Assembly (NCBI RefSeq): GCF_030811595.1
Contig: NZ_JAUSRB010000001.1
Location: 868,001 to 932,000, forward strand
DNA from: Streptosporangium brasiliense
GTDB lineage: Bacteria > Actinomycetota > Actinomycetes > Streptosporangiales > Streptosporangiaceae
Reading direction: 5' to 3'
DNA: 64,000 nucleotides
Below the pieces are notes generated by a model. That model was not told the DNA's origin. It searched no databases and saw only the letters and a list, made by a program, of their open reading frames with translations. The position numbers were made by a program, and so were the translations under genes. Positions 49,740 to 58,570 of this stretch are shown in pieces (the first letter of the stretch is position 1; every line of letters starts with the position of its first letter).

Positions 49740-50114
49740 ATGCGCGCCCTGTCTTCGACGCTCGCCCTGGCGGCGGCCGCAATCGTCGCCGTGACGGGCC
49801 CCGCCGCCCACGCCGACGCCGTCAACCTGGGCGCGACGGTCCAGGCCGGCGGCGAGGTGTTCCTCACCGAGGGGCTGGTCCCCACCGCCCCCTACAAGGG
49901 CAAGGTGCTGGTCAAGCTGGAGAACAACACCGTGCCGGTGGAGATCAAGATCGGCAACTGCCGGGGCAGGTATCTCGGCGCGGTGACGATCGCCGCCGAC
50001 GACCACGCCCCCTACGTCGCCGCCGATCTCGACACGGTCCCCTCCTGCATCCGTTTCCGGATGAAGAACCTCGGCACCTCCCCGGCCACCGTCACGGGCG
50101 CCGGTTACTTCTGA
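49740..50114 (+). CDS. small secreted protein
   Basis: 124 residues. Signal peptide MRALSSTLALAAAAIVAVTGPAAHADA with a clear AHA-DA cleavage site. The mature 98 residues are β-rich (VQAGGEVFLTEGL, KGKVLVKLENNTVPVEIKIGNCRGRYLGAVTIAADD, SCIRFRMKNLGTSPATVTGAGYF) with two cysteines that could pair. No family recognised. ATG at 49740; AGGAG lies upstream with a longish 11-base spacing. Confidence 0.8.
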   Translation: MRALSSTLALAAAAIVAVTGPAAHADAVNLGATVQAGGEVFLTEGLVPTAPYKGKVLVKLENNTVPVEIKIGNCRGRYLGAVTIAADDHAPYVAADLDTVPSCIRFRMKNLGTSPATVTGAGYF

Positions 50115-50174
50115 CCGGGCCGTCTGACCGGGTCGTCCGCCACCCCGGCCGTCGTCGGGGTCCCGGCCGGACCC

Positions 50175-50220
50175 GGTACGGCGAGCGGCCCGGACGGCCC
50201 CGGACATCGTCCGCCGTACC
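50175..50220 (+). terminator. possible hairpin after the secreted protein gene
   Basis: GGTACGGCG (50175-50183) and CGCCGTACC (50212-50220) are perfect arms around a 28-base GC-rich loop, 60 bases after the stop at 50114. The remaining gap to 50330 holds the regulator's leader and no gene. Confidence 0.45.
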
Positions 50221-50330
50221 GCACCGCTCCGTTGTCACCGGTGTGAGCGAGGTCACAGCGGAAAATGTGCGTTCCCGACAGAAGAAGCGACGAGGAGATC
50301 GGAGTACCGTCCGGGGCAGGAGGAGCCCAC

Positions 50331-51530
50331 GTGAGCATTGCCCGCGCCGCCGAACAGCCGCTGGCCGACATCCCCCGGGAGTTCGCCGACGCCCTCCGCC
50401 CCTACCTGCGTGACCTGACCGAGGAGATGGCCGGCGAGATCCAGGCGAGCGTGCCCGAATACTCCCGGCAGAGCGGCGCCTACGCCCGCAACGTCAGGCA
50501 CGCCGTGGAGGAGGCTCTCGCGGGCTTCGTGAACCGGGTCGGCGACAGGGGGGCCAGCCGGTCCCGGCTGCTGGAGGTCTACCGCGCGGTGGGCGGCGGT
50601 GAGGCCGCCGAGGGGCGGCCCCTGGACTCGCTCCAGTCCGCGCTGCGGATCTGCGCGAGGGTGGCGTGGCGCAAGCTGGCCGAGGAGTCCGAGCGGCTCG
50701 ACCTGTCCCGGCAGCGGATGTGCGACATCGGGGAGGCAATCCTGGTCTACCTCGACGAGATCGCCGCCGCGGCGGCCGACGGCTACGCCGAGGCGCAGGT
50801 GAGGGCGGCGGGCGAGCTCGAACTGCGCCGCCGGCGGCTGCTCGACCTGCTCGTCGCCGACCCGCCGGCCGACCCCCGGGCCGTGGCCGATCTCGCCAGG
50901 TCGGTGTGCTGGACCACGCCGCGCACCGTGGCCTGTGTCGCGCTCGCCGCACGTGTCCAGGGCGAGCTGCCCAGGCCGGGCCTGCCGCCTGACGTCCTCG
51001 CCGACCTCGACCGGTCGGACCCCTGCCTGGTCGTCCCCGACCCCGACGGCCCGGGGCGGCACGGCCTGCTCGACGCGCTGAGCGCCGACTGGACCGTGGT
51101 GATCGGCCCCGCGGTCGGCCTGGGCGAGGCGGCCCTGTCGCTCAGACTCGCCCGGGACGCCTTGGCCCTGACCCGGCGCGGCGTGCTGGACGGCCGCCGG
51201 AGCATCAGGGCGGCGCAGCACCTGGCCACCCTGATGATCTTCCAGGACGAGGCGCTGATCCGCATCATGGGACGGGCGCGGCTGGCGCCCCTGCGCGACC
51301 TGCGGCCCGCCCAGCGCGACCGGCTGGCCGAGACGCTCCTGGCCTGGCTGCAGAGCGGCAACGCCACCGAGGTGGCGGCCCGGCTGCACATCCACCCGCA
51401 GACCGTCCGCTACCGGCTGCGCCAGGCCACCGAGCTCTTCGCCGACCAGCTCAGCACCCCCGGCGACCGCTTCGAGCTGGAGGTCGTCCTGCGGGCCCGG
51501 GCCGCCGGGCTGCCGGCCGTACCGGACTGA
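50331..51530 (+). CDS. PucR family transcriptional regulator
   Basis: 399 residues. An N-terminal helical sensor-like region (EMAGEIQASVPEYSRQSGAYARNVRHAVEEALAGFVNRVG), a GGDEF-like middle (about 200-320), and the C-terminal PucR helix-turn-helix (LLAWLQSGNATEVAARLHIHPQTVRYRLRQATELF, about 340-380). GTG at 50331 has GGAGG 7 bases upstream. No metabolic gene lies next to it, so its regulon is unclear. Confidence 0.9.
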   Translation: MSIARAAEQPLADIPREFADALRPYLRDLTEEMAGEIQASVPEYSRQSGAYARNVRHAVEEALAGFVNRVGDRGASRSRLLEVYRAVGGGEAAEGRPLDSLQSALRICARVAWRKLAEESERLDLSRQRMCDIGEAILVYLDEIAAAAADGYAEAQVRAAGELELRRRRLLDLLVADPPADPRAVADLARSVCWTTPRTVACVALAARVQGELPRPGLPPDVLADLDRSDPCLVVPDPDGPGRHGLLDALSADWTVVIGPAVGLGEAALSLRLARDALALTRRGVLDGRRSIRAAQHLATLMIFQDEALIRIMGRARLAPLRDLRPAQRDRLAETLLAWLQSGNATEVAARLHIHPQTVRYRLRQATELFADQLSTPGDRFELEVVLRARAAGLPAVPD

Positions 51531-51717
51531 CCTCCTGCCGGGCCGGTGCCCGCCGCGGCGGCGCCGTATCGGTCCTGCTCCGGAGAGGCCGAAAGGGCTG
51601 ACTTAAATATCCGGGCGGCGCCATTTATGGAAGAAATCACATCTCGTATGAATATGCCGCCTAAACCAATCCGGTATAGGTCGCGATCATGAGCTGTTTT
51701 CTGCCTAAAATGCCGCC

Positions 51718-52701
51718 GTGTCTGTGACTCCTGGGATTTACCGACTGCTCGGATGCGCCGTCATCGTGATCTCGGTGGCCGCGCCGACCTCGCTCACCGC
51801 GCACGCCGCCGGGTCCGCGCCCGCCGTGGCGGCCGCGCCCGCCGCCGGGTCCGCGGACCTCGTGCTGCCCGGCACCCGGGTGACCGTGCGGGAAGAACCC
51901 GCCGACCCGCTCAAGGTCACCTCCTACACCCTCGGCAACGTGGCATACCTGCGCAGGAGCGCCGGGTTCGCCAAGCAGACCGGCTATCAGGAGATCACGG
52001 TCGGGCCCAGGGGGGCCAAGGCGCTCGCGGTCCCCACCGCCTACAACGCCGGACACGACTGGGTGCTCCTGGCCGACCTGGCGGCCAACAACGGCGCCAA
52101 GGTCCAGACCGTCGACAAGCCGCTGGTCGCCAAGTTCGCCCACTGGTCCCGCAACGGCACCAAGGCGGTCCTGACCGTCCAGCGCAAGAACGGCGCGGCC
52201 TGGGACACCACCGGCTTCGTGATCGTCGACGCGACGGCGAAGACCGCCCGGGCGGTGGCCGTGACGGGAGTGGACCGGACCGCGAGATTCCGCTGGAGCC
52301 CCGACGGCGCCGAAGTGGTCGCCGGACACCAGGGCGGCACCCGCTTCTACGGACAGGACGGCCGGATCCGGCGCACCCTGGTCAAGACGGGGATCCCCGC
52401 CGGCGGCGAGGACGTCTTCTCGCCCTCCGGGCGGGCCCTCATGACCTGGTGCCCGGCGACCTACACCGAGCACGTCTGCTTCTGGGACCGCACCTCGGGC
52501 CGGCTCGCGGCCAAGGCGAACATCCAGCCCAAGGCCCTGCTGGGCTGGTGGGACGACAAGCACTTCATCGCGGTGGTCCCCAGCTCCGGCGCCTACCGGG
52601 CCGTCCTGGCCGATCTCAGGGGCAGGGCCGTGCGGGTGCTGGCCGACATCTCCGCCGAGGACTGGGCCAACAAGGTCTATCTCAGCTACACCCGCCGGTG
52701 A
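51718..52701 (+). CDS. secreted protein with propeller-like repeats
   Basis: 327 residues. Signal peptide about 1-30 (LLGCAVIVISVAAPTSLTAHA), then an Ala/Pro linker. The mature part has repeating β-strand units with Trp and Asp at turns (HDWVLLADLA, FAHWSRNGTKAVLTV, FRWSPDGAEVVAGHQGG, EDVFSPSGRALMTW, VCFWDRTSGRLAAKA), as in WD40/TolB-like propellers. GTG at 51718 lies six bases after TAAAAT (51706-51711), so the message is probably leaderless. Function unknown. Confidence 0.8.
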   Translation: MSVTPGIYRLLGCAVIVISVAAPTSLTAHAAGSAPAVAAAPAAGSADLVLPGTRVTVREEPADPLKVTSYTLGNVAYLRRSAGFAKQTGYQEITVGPRGAKALAVPTAYNAGHDWVLLADLAANNGAKVQTVDKPLVAKFAHWSRNGTKAVLTVQRKNGAAWDTTGFVIVDATAKTARAVAVTGVDRTARFRWSPDGAEVVAGHQGGTRFYGQDGRIRRTLVKTGIPAGGEDVFSPSGRALMTWCPATYTEHVCFWDRTSGRLAAKANIQPKALLGWWDDKHFIAVVPSSGAYRAVLADLRGRAVRVLADISAEDWANKVYLSYTRR

Positions 52702-52752
52702 CGGCCCCGGTCCGGATCCGGCGGCGCCCGCCGCACCCGGACCGGACCGGGC

Positions 52753-52782
52753 CGCCGCCCCGCCGGCCTGGGTGGGGCGGCG
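52753..52782. terminator. convergent hairpin terminator
   Basis: CGCCGCCCC (52753-52761) pairs with GGGGCGGCG (52774-52782), loop 12 bases, between the rightward propeller gene and the leftward GroES-like gene. A second weaker hairpin with CCGGTCCGG and CCGGACCGG arms lies just upstream (about 52710-52745). Confidence 0.6.
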
Positions 52783-52854
52783 CCGGTCGCGGCGCGCGGG
52801 GCCCGCTCCGCCGTCAGCGGAGCAGGACCCTCACAGGCGAGCGGAGCAGGGCTC

Positions 52855-53175
52855 TCACAGGTAGAGGCCGGTGCCGTTGTCGGTCTGCGGGGTGGCGATG
52901 GCGTGCAGGTCGCGTTCGCGCATGACGAGGTAGATCTGGCCGTGGACCTCCACCTCGTACTGGTCCTCGGGGTTGAACAGGACCTTGTCGCCCACCTTCA
53001 CCGTCCGGGCGTTCGCGCCCGCACCGCAGACCTCGCCCCAGACGAGCCGGTTGGCCATCTTCACCGTCGCCGGGATGACGATGCCCGCCGTGCTGCGCCG
53101 CTCCTCTGACTCCTGCTCGACCTTGACCATGACGCGGTCGTGGAGCATCTGAATCTCGAACTTCGGGTCACCCAC
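52855..53175 (-). CDS. GroES-like co-chaperonin family protein
   Basis: 106 residues. LHDRVMVKVEQESEERRSTAGIVIPATVKMANRLVWGEVCGAGANARTVKVGDKVLFNPEDQYEVEVHGQIYLVMRERDLHAI follows the cpn10 β-barrel, including a recognisable mobile loop (STAGIVIP) and the DKVLF strand. No GroEL is adjacent, unlike the usual groES-groEL order, and the C-terminus is longer than standard. GTG at 53175. It could be an auxiliary cpn10 or a diverged relative with another partner. Confidence 0.85.
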   Translation of the reverse strand: MGDPKFEIQMLHDRVMVKVEQESEERRSTAGIVIPATVKMANRLVWGEVCGAGANARTVKVGDKVLFNPEDQYEVEVHGQIYLVMRERDLHAIATPQTDNGTGLYL

Positions 53176-53247
53176 AGCAGAAAGCTTATGGGACCGGAGG
53201 GGCCGCGCCGGCTGATCCCGGCAGTCCGGCCGTCCGGGACGGCCCGC

Positions 53248-54246
53248 CTAGCGCGCGGTCCCGGGCAGCGCCAGCTCGGCGAAGACGGCCCTGTGGTCGG
53301 TGCCGGGGACGCGGTGGGCGCCGAAGGACCGGACCGCGATCCGGGAGTCGGCGAACACGTGGTCGAGGGTCACCCCGGGGACCGGCTCCCAGCCCTGCTG
53401 GGGCCAGGTCGGCGTGAGCCCCTGCCCGGTGGCGTCGGCGGCGTCGCGGTAGCCGGTGGCGAGCAGCTCCCGCATGATCGCGTGGTCGAGGGTGGCGTTG
53501 AAGTCCCCCGCCAGGATCCGGTACGGCCCGGCCCCGGCCTTGGGCAGCGCCCGCAGCCCCTGGGCCCAGCAGGCGGCCTTGTAGTCGAACCGGGGCGCGC
53601 AGGGGTGGACCGAGGCGATCTCCAGGTTCAGCTCCGGCACGACCGCCAGGGACTGGCGGAAGTTGCCGTAGCTGAGCGCGGCCTGATCGGCGCGGAGGGG
53701 GGAGCGGGCGTAGATCCCGGAGCCCCATACACCCGGGGTGGGCTCGCCGATCATGTGGGGCAGGGCCTTGCGGATGCCGGCCGCCTCCAGGCGCTCGGCC
53801 GCCTCGGGGGTGAGCTCCTGGAGGGCCAGGATGTCGGGCTTGAGCCGTACGACGAGGTTCATGACCGCCTTGGTGTCGGCCTCGCCGCGCGCGAGGTTGG
53901 CGGCCAGCACGCGCAGCGGGGTCCCGCCGGGGGGAGCGGGGGCGTCGGCGAAGGCCCGGGGGAGCACCGCCCCGGCGAACACCCCCACGACGACCAGGCC
54001 CGCCACCCCCGCCGCCCAGCGGCGCAGGGTCAGGGCGAGCAGCGCGACGGCGACCGAGGCCCCCGCCACGTAGGGGGTGAACGCCACGAGCTGGATCCAC
54101 CGGAATCCGGCGTCCCATCCGGCCGTCCGGAGGGCCGCCCAGGCCGCGGGCGGCGTCACCAGGATCCAGATCAGCGTGGTGATCCAGCGCCGCCGGCGCG
54201 GGCGCCCGGTCGCGGAGGCCGTACCGGAGATCGTTTCGGTGGTCAT
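53248..54246 (-). CDS. membrane-anchored endonuclease/exonuclease/phosphatase family protein
   Basis: 332 residues. Three hydrophobic helices at about 20-42, 50-72 and 80-100 (WITTLIWILVTPPAAWAAL, LVAFTPYVAGASVAVALLALTL, AAGVAGLVVVGVFAGAVL) precede an external EEP domain. It has the motifs VLAANLARGEAD, ALQELTP (catalytic Glu), ILAGDFNATLDH (Asp and Asn) and GTDHRAVFAEL (Asp-His). Substrate unknown; related proteins cleave phospholipids, nucleic acids or sugar phosphates. Divergent from the DUF885 gene. Confidence 0.88.
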   Translation of the reverse strand: MTTETISGTASATGRPRRRRWITTLIWILVTPPAAWAALRTAGWDAGFRWIQLVAFTPYVAGASVAVALLALTLRRWAAGVAGLVVVGVFAGAVLPRAFADAPAPPGGTPLRVLAANLARGEADTKAVMNLVVRLKPDILALQELTPEAAERLEAAGIRKALPHMIGEPTPGVWGSGIYARSPLRADQAALSYGNFRQSLAVVPELNLEIASVHPCAPRFDYKAACWAQGLRALPKAGAGPYRILAGDFNATLDHAIMRELLATGYRDAADATGQGLTPTWPQQGWEPVPGVTLDHVFADSRIAVRSFGAHRVPGTDHRAVFAELALPGTAR

Positions 54247-54367
54247 CCCGCTGGACGCTACCGCCTGGCGAGCCGCCGGAGAAGACCCGTCGCGGCGCCC
54301 GGGGGCCCGAGGTCACCGCGGCGGGCGGGATCCCGGATGACGGGGGCGCGGAGTAGGCTCACCGGTC

Positions 54368-55981
54368 ATGACGGACCTCTCCCCTGATCCGGTCGGCGAC
54401 TACCTCGACTGGCACCTCTCCGCCAATCCCGTCCAGGCCGCCCTGGCGGGTGCCGAGGGCTACGACAGGACCCTCGGCGACTTCACCGAGGCGGGCTTCC
54501 TCGCCCGGGACCGGGAGTCGCGGCGCTGGCTGGAGCGCTTCCAGGAGGCCGGCGACCCGGGCGACTTCGAGGACATGGTCGACCGCGAGCTGATCATGTC
54601 CAGGTTGCGCGGCGCGCTCGCCCAGGCGGACTGGCCGGAGTGGCGGCGCGACCCGTCCGTCTACCTGAATACGATCTTCGCCTCGATGTTCAGCCCGTTC
54701 CTGCACCGGCTGTCGCCCGAGGGCGAGCTGGTCGAGGCGGCCGTCGCGCGGCTGGCCGAGGTGCCGGACGTCATCGCGGCCTGCCGCGCCAACCTGGACC
54801 CGGCGCTGGCGGCCCCGCTGCTGATCGAGCGGGGGCTGGGCCAGGCGCGGACGGCCCGGCGCTTCCTCACCGAGACGGTCCCCGGCCAGGTGGCGGACGA
54901 GACCCTGCGCGCCCGGCTGGCCGCGGCGGCCGAGCCCGCGGCGGCGGCCTTCGACGGGCTCGTGGACTTCCTCACCGGTTTCCGGGCCGCCGGCACCTGG
55001 CGGATGGGGGAGGAGCTCTACTCCACGCTGCTGCGCGAGCGGGAGATGCTCGGCTACGGGGCCGACGAGCTGCTCAAGCGCGGCCAGGCCGCCTACGACG
55101 AGCTCGACGCCCGGATGCGCGAGGTGGCCGGGCTGCTGCCCGGCGGCTCCGAGGGCTGGCACGCGGCCGTCACCGCCCTCCAGGACGACCACGCGCCGAC
55201 CCTGGAGGACATGCGGGCCGAATACGAATTCGAGACCGAGCGGGCCCGGAGGTTCGTGCGCGAGCACGGCCTGGTGACGTTCGCCGACGGCGAGGAGTGC
55301 CGGGTGGTGCCGTCGCCGGAGTTCCAGCGTCCCATCCTCGCGGTCGCCTCCTACCTGCAGCCGCCGCCCCTGTCGACCTCCCGGATCGGGCACTTCTTCG
55401 TGCCCTTCACCCCTGACTCCTTCACCGAGGAGCAGGTGCGCCAGCGGCTGCGCACCAACGCCAGGGCCCAGATGCCCTCCATCGCCGTCCACGAGGCCTA
55501 CCCCGGCCACCACTGGCACCTGTCCTGGATGGCGGGCAGCCCGCGCCGGGCCCGCAAGCTGTTCCGCACGCCCTACTTCACCGAGGGCTGGGCCCTCTAC
55601 GTCGAGAAGGTCATGCAGGAGCACGGCTACTTCACCACCCCCGCCCAGGAGCTCGCCCACCTCGACTTCCGGCTCTTCCGGGCGGCCCGCATCATCGTGG
55701 ACACCTCGCTGCACTGCGGCGACATGACCGTGGAGGAGGCCGAGGAGTTCATGACCACCAGGTCGTCGCTCACCCCCGGCACGGCCAAGGGCGAGGTCGA
55801 CCGCTACTGCGCCTGGCCCACCCAGGCGCCCTCCTACCTGACCGGCGCCCTGGAGATCGACCGCATCCGCGACGACTATCTGGCCGCGGGCCGCGGCGAC
55901 CTGCGCGCCTTCCACGACGCCCTCGCCGGCTCCGGCGGCCTCCCCCTGGGGCTGGCCCGCCGGGTGGCTCTGGAAGGCTAG
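54368..55981 (+). CDS. DUF885 family metallopeptidase
   Basis: 537 residues. The HEAYPGHHWHLSW motif (HExxGHH-like, about 374-386) and the downstream FTEGWALYVEKVM with the third Glu ligand are the zinc site of the DUF885/M32-like group; HLDFRLFRAARIIVDTSLHCG follows. No signal peptide, so cytoplasmic. It is followed after 4 bases by the M20 deacylase, suggesting a joint peptide or amide processing unit. Confidence 0.92.
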   Translation: MTDLSPDPVGDYLDWHLSANPVQAALAGAEGYDRTLGDFTEAGFLARDRESRRWLERFQEAGDPGDFEDMVDRELIMSRLRGALAQADWPEWRRDPSVYLNTIFASMFSPFLHRLSPEGELVEAAVARLAEVPDVIAACRANLDPALAAPLLIERGLGQARTARRFLTETVPGQVADETLRARLAAAAEPAAAAFDGLVDFLTGFRAAGTWRMGEELYSTLLREREMLGYGADELLKRGQAAYDELDARMREVAGLLPGGSEGWHAAVTALQDDHAPTLEDMRAEYEFETERARRFVREHGLVTFADGEECRVVPSPEFQRPILAVASYLQPPPLSTSRIGHFFVPFTPDSFTEEQVRQRLRTNARAQMPSIAVHEAYPGHHWHLSWMAGSPRRARKLFRTPYFTEGWALYVEKVMQEHGYFTTPAQELAHLDFRLFRAARIIVDTSLHCGDMTVEEAEEFMTTRSSLTPGTAKGEVDRYCAWPTQAPSYLTGALEIDRIRDDYLAAGRGDLRAFHDALAGSGGLPLGLARRVALEG

Positions 55982-55985
55982 CGGC

Positions 55986-57242
55986 ATGCTCGACGACGAG
56001 GCGAAGGTGCTGGAGGCGCTGGACGAGGCGGAGACGGTCCGGCTCCTGGCCGAGCTCGTGCGGGTGCCGAGCGTCACCGGCACCGACGCCGAGTCGGACC
56101 TGCAGCACCGCTGCGGGCGGCTGCTCACCGAGGCGGGGCTCGACGTCGACGTCTGGAAGCTCGACCTCGAAGCGCTCCGGGCGGCACCCGGGTTCCCCGG
56201 CACGGAGGCGCCGCGCATCGAGGGCTACGGTGTGGCCGGCGTCACCGAGGGCGAGGGCGACCCCGCGCTCATCCTGCAGGGGCACGTGGACGTGGTGCCG
56301 ACCGGCGACCTGGCCAAGTGGCAGGGGGGCGACCCGTTCGGCGCCCGGATCAGCGGGGACGTCCTGCACGGCAGGGGCGCCTGCGACATGAAGGCGGGGC
56401 TGGCGGCGAACCTCGCCGTCGTCGCCGCCCTCCGCCGCTCGGGCGTACGGCTGGCCCGGCCGCTGGCCGTGCACTGCGTGGTGGGGGAGGAGGACGGCGG
56501 TCTGGGCGCGTTCGCCACCCTGGCCCGCGGGCACCGGGGCGAGGCCGCGGTGATCGCCGAGCCGACCAGCGGGGCGATCATCGCCGCGGCGGCGGGCGCG
56601 CTGACGTTCCGGATCGAGGTCGCCGGGCGGGCGGCCCACGGCGCCACCCGCTACGAGGGCGTCAACGCCCTGGAGGTCTTCTGGCCGGTCTTCGAGGCGG
56701 TCAGGCGGCTGGAGGCCGACCGCAACCGCGATCCGGACCCGGTCTTCGACGGAAACCCGCTGCCCTATCCGATCGAGATCGGGACGGTCCGCGCGGGCGA
56801 CTGGGCCAGCAGCGTGCCGGACCTGCTGGTCGCCGAGGGCCGGCTCGGCGTCCGCCTGGACGAGGACCCCGCCGAGGCCCGCCTCGCCCTGGAGACCGCG
56901 CTCGCCGAGATCGGCCACCCGTGGCTGCGTGAGCACCCCCCGGTGATCACCTGGCCCGGCGGCCAGTTCGCCAGCGGCCGGCTGCCCGCCGGGCACGAGC
57001 TGCTGGAGCAGGTCGCCGGCGCGGTGGCCGACGTGACCGGGACCCGCCCCGCCGAGACGGCCGCGCCGTACGGGAGCGACCTGCGCCTGTACGCCGCGGG
57101 CGGCATCCCGACCCTGCACTACGGGCCGGGTGACGTGCGTCTGGCCCACGCCCCGCGCGAGCAGGTCGACCTGCGCGAGCTCCGCGACGTCACCCGGGCG
57201 CTCGCCCTGCTGGTCCTGCGCCGCTGCGGGGTCAGGGGCTGA
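55986..57242 (+). CDS. M20 family deacylase (ArgE/DapE/ACY1 type)
   Basis: 418 residues. Metal ligands are visible as HVDVVPTGD (His, about 100), RGACDMKAGLAA (bridging Asp, about 133), EEDGG (catalytic Glu and ligand Glu, about 168), EPT (about 196) and the C-terminal TLHYGPGD (His, about 377). The lid/dimerisation domain has RAAHGATRYEGVNALEVFWPV. Hydrolyses an N-acyl amino acid, dipeptide or succinyl amide. ATG at 55986 has GGAAGG close upstream and begins 4 bases after the DUF885 stop. Confidence 0.92.
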   Translation: MLDDEAKVLEALDEAETVRLLAELVRVPSVTGTDAESDLQHRCGRLLTEAGLDVDVWKLDLEALRAAPGFPGTEAPRIEGYGVAGVTEGEGDPALILQGHVDVVPTGDLAKWQGGDPFGARISGDVLHGRGACDMKAGLAANLAVVAALRRSGVRLARPLAVHCVVGEEDGGLGAFATLARGHRGEAAVIAEPTSGAIIAAAAGALTFRIEVAGRAAHGATRYEGVNALEVFWPVFEAVRRLEADRNRDPDPVFDGNPLPYPIEIGTVRAGDWASSVPDLLVAEGRLGVRLDEDPAEARLALETALAEIGHPWLREHPPVITWPGGQFASGRLPAGHELLEQVAGAVADVTGTRPAETAAPYGSDLRLYAAGGIPTLHYGPGDVRLAHAPREQVDLRELRDVTRALALLVLRRCGVRG

Positions 57243-57282
57243 GCGCGGGTCAGGGGCTGAGCTGCGGGGTCAGGGGCTGAGC
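57229..57282. repeat. three copies of GGGTCAGGGGCTGAGC
   Basis: Copies at 57229-57244, 57247-57262 and 57267-57282, spaced 18 and 20 bases apart. The first contains the TGA of the deacylase gene. The gap onward to 57445 shows no further gene. Confidence 0.8.
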
Positions 57283-57445
57283 GCCCGCCGCGGGCGGGAA
57301 CAGGCGCTCGTCGACGGCGCGGCCGACCTGGCGGTCGCCGGTCACTCCATGACCGCGGGCTCCGGACCCGGCGGAACGCGTCTCGGCGCCGGTGGCCGGT
57401 GCGGCCGGTTCCGCCGGCGCCGGCCCCCCGCGCGTGCGGCGGCCG

Positions 57446-57784
57446 TCAGCGCGCGGCGGCGCCGGACTCGATGGGCAGCCCCGCCTCGGCCCAGTCCTGG
57501 ATGCCCTCGCGATACTTGCGGACGGCGGTGTAGCCCAGGGAGGTCAGCCGCCGGGCCACCGCCTCGCTGTTGCCGCAGGAGATGTTGGAGCAGTAGGTGA
57601 CGATCGCGGCGTCCTTGTCGGGGAGCAGGTCGGCGGCCCGGGTGGCGACCTCGCTCTCGACCAGGGCGATGGCGCCGGGCAGGTGCTGCTGGGCGTAGTA
57701 GTCGCCGCCGAGGGTGTCCACGACGACGACGGTGCCCGCCTCGATCGCGGTCTTCAGCTCGTCACGGGTGATCAGTACGGTCAT
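57446..57784 (-). CDS. rhodanese-like domain protein
   Basis: 112 residues, a single rhodanese domain. VVVVDTLGGDYYAQQHLPGAIAL is the CH2A-like block, and the active-site Cys is in TYCSNISCGNSEAVARRL (about 65-82), with a second Cys five residues on. It probably carries a persulfide for sulfur transfer or detoxification. ATG at 57784 has GGAGG 6 bases upstream. Divergent from a TetR regulator across a palindromic overlap, so likely under its control. Confidence 0.88.
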   Translation of the reverse strand: MTVLITRDELKTAIEAGTVVVVDTLGGDYYAQQHLPGAIALVESEVATRAADLLPDKDAAIVTYCSNISCGNSEAVARRLTSLGYTAVRKYREGIQDWAEAGLPIESGAAAR

Positions 57785-57807
57785 TTTCGGCCTCCATGGA
57801 CCTAAAT

Positions 57808-57859
57808 GGACTATAGTCCGTTTGTGTGAGTGATCTGGAATTTAACGGACCACGGTCCG
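57808..57859. promoter_or_regulatory. TetR operators overlapping a divergent promoter
   Basis: GGACTATAGTCC (57808-57819) is a perfect 12-base palindrome that contains a -10-like TATAGT on both strands. A related CGGACCACGGTCCG (57846-57859) lies inside the first codons of the tetR gene, with perfect CGGACC/GGTCCG arms. Both fit operators of the adjacent TetR. Confidence 0.7.
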
Positions 57860-58449
57860 GTTCGTCAAGTGAGCCGCTGCGGACGCTCCTGGGCGAGCCG
57901 CCCAGGGAGCGGGCCGACGCCGCGCGCAACCGGCTGAAGGTGCTGGCCGCGGCGGCGAGGCTGTTCCGGGACAAGGGTGTGGACGGCGTCTCGATGGACG
58001 CGATCGCGACCGAGGCGGGCGTGGGCAAGGGCACGCTGTTCCGGAGGTTCGGCGACAAGTCGGGGCTGGCCGCCGCGCTCCTGGACGAGCGGGAGCGCGA
58101 GCTCCAGGAGGCGATCCTGACCGGCCCGGCGCCCCTCGGCCCCGGCGCCCCCGCGGCCGACCGGCTGGCCGCCTTCGTGGACGCCTACCTCGACTACCTG
58201 CTCGGCCACCTCGACCTGATCCGGATGTCCGAGACCGCCAGCCCCGGCGCCCGCTACCGGATCGGCGCCTACCGGTTCTGGCACCGCCACACGGAGATCC
58301 TGCTCGCCGAGGCCCGGCCGGGCTGCGACGCCGGCCCGCTGGCCCACGCCCTGCTCGCCCCGCTGGCCGCCGAGCACATGACGGCCCTGGCCGGTGAGTA
58401 CGGCCAGGCGCGGGCCGGGGAGGCGGTCCGGGCGCTCCTGCGCCTCTGA
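57826..58449 (+). CDS. TetR family transcriptional regulator
   Basis: 207 residues. HTH (RNRLKVLAAAARLFRDKGVDGVSMDAIATEAGVGKGTLFRRFGDKSGLAAALL) at about 36-85, then an all-helical ligand domain. GTG at 57826 is 8 bases from the TATAGT -10 box, so the message is probably leaderless. It likely represses itself and the divergent rhodanese gene. Confidence 0.9.
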   Translation: MSDLEFNGPRSGSSSEPLRTLLGEPPRERADAARNRLKVLAAAARLFRDKGVDGVSMDAIATEAGVGKGTLFRRFGDKSGLAAALLDERERELQEAILTGPAPLGPGAPAADRLAAFVDAYLDYLLGHLDLIRMSETASPGARYRIGAYRFWHRHTEILLAEARPGCDAGPLAHALLAPLAAEHMTALAGEYGQARAGEAVRALLRL

Positions 58450-58570
58450 GCCGGCCCTGCGGGCCGCCCGGGGCCGGACCCCGGCCGGCGGGAGGCGCGA
58501 CGCCCGCCGACCGGCCTGCGCTGACCGGCTTGCGCTGTTCCCGGCGGGTGAGGGGTCAGCGGGTGAGGGG

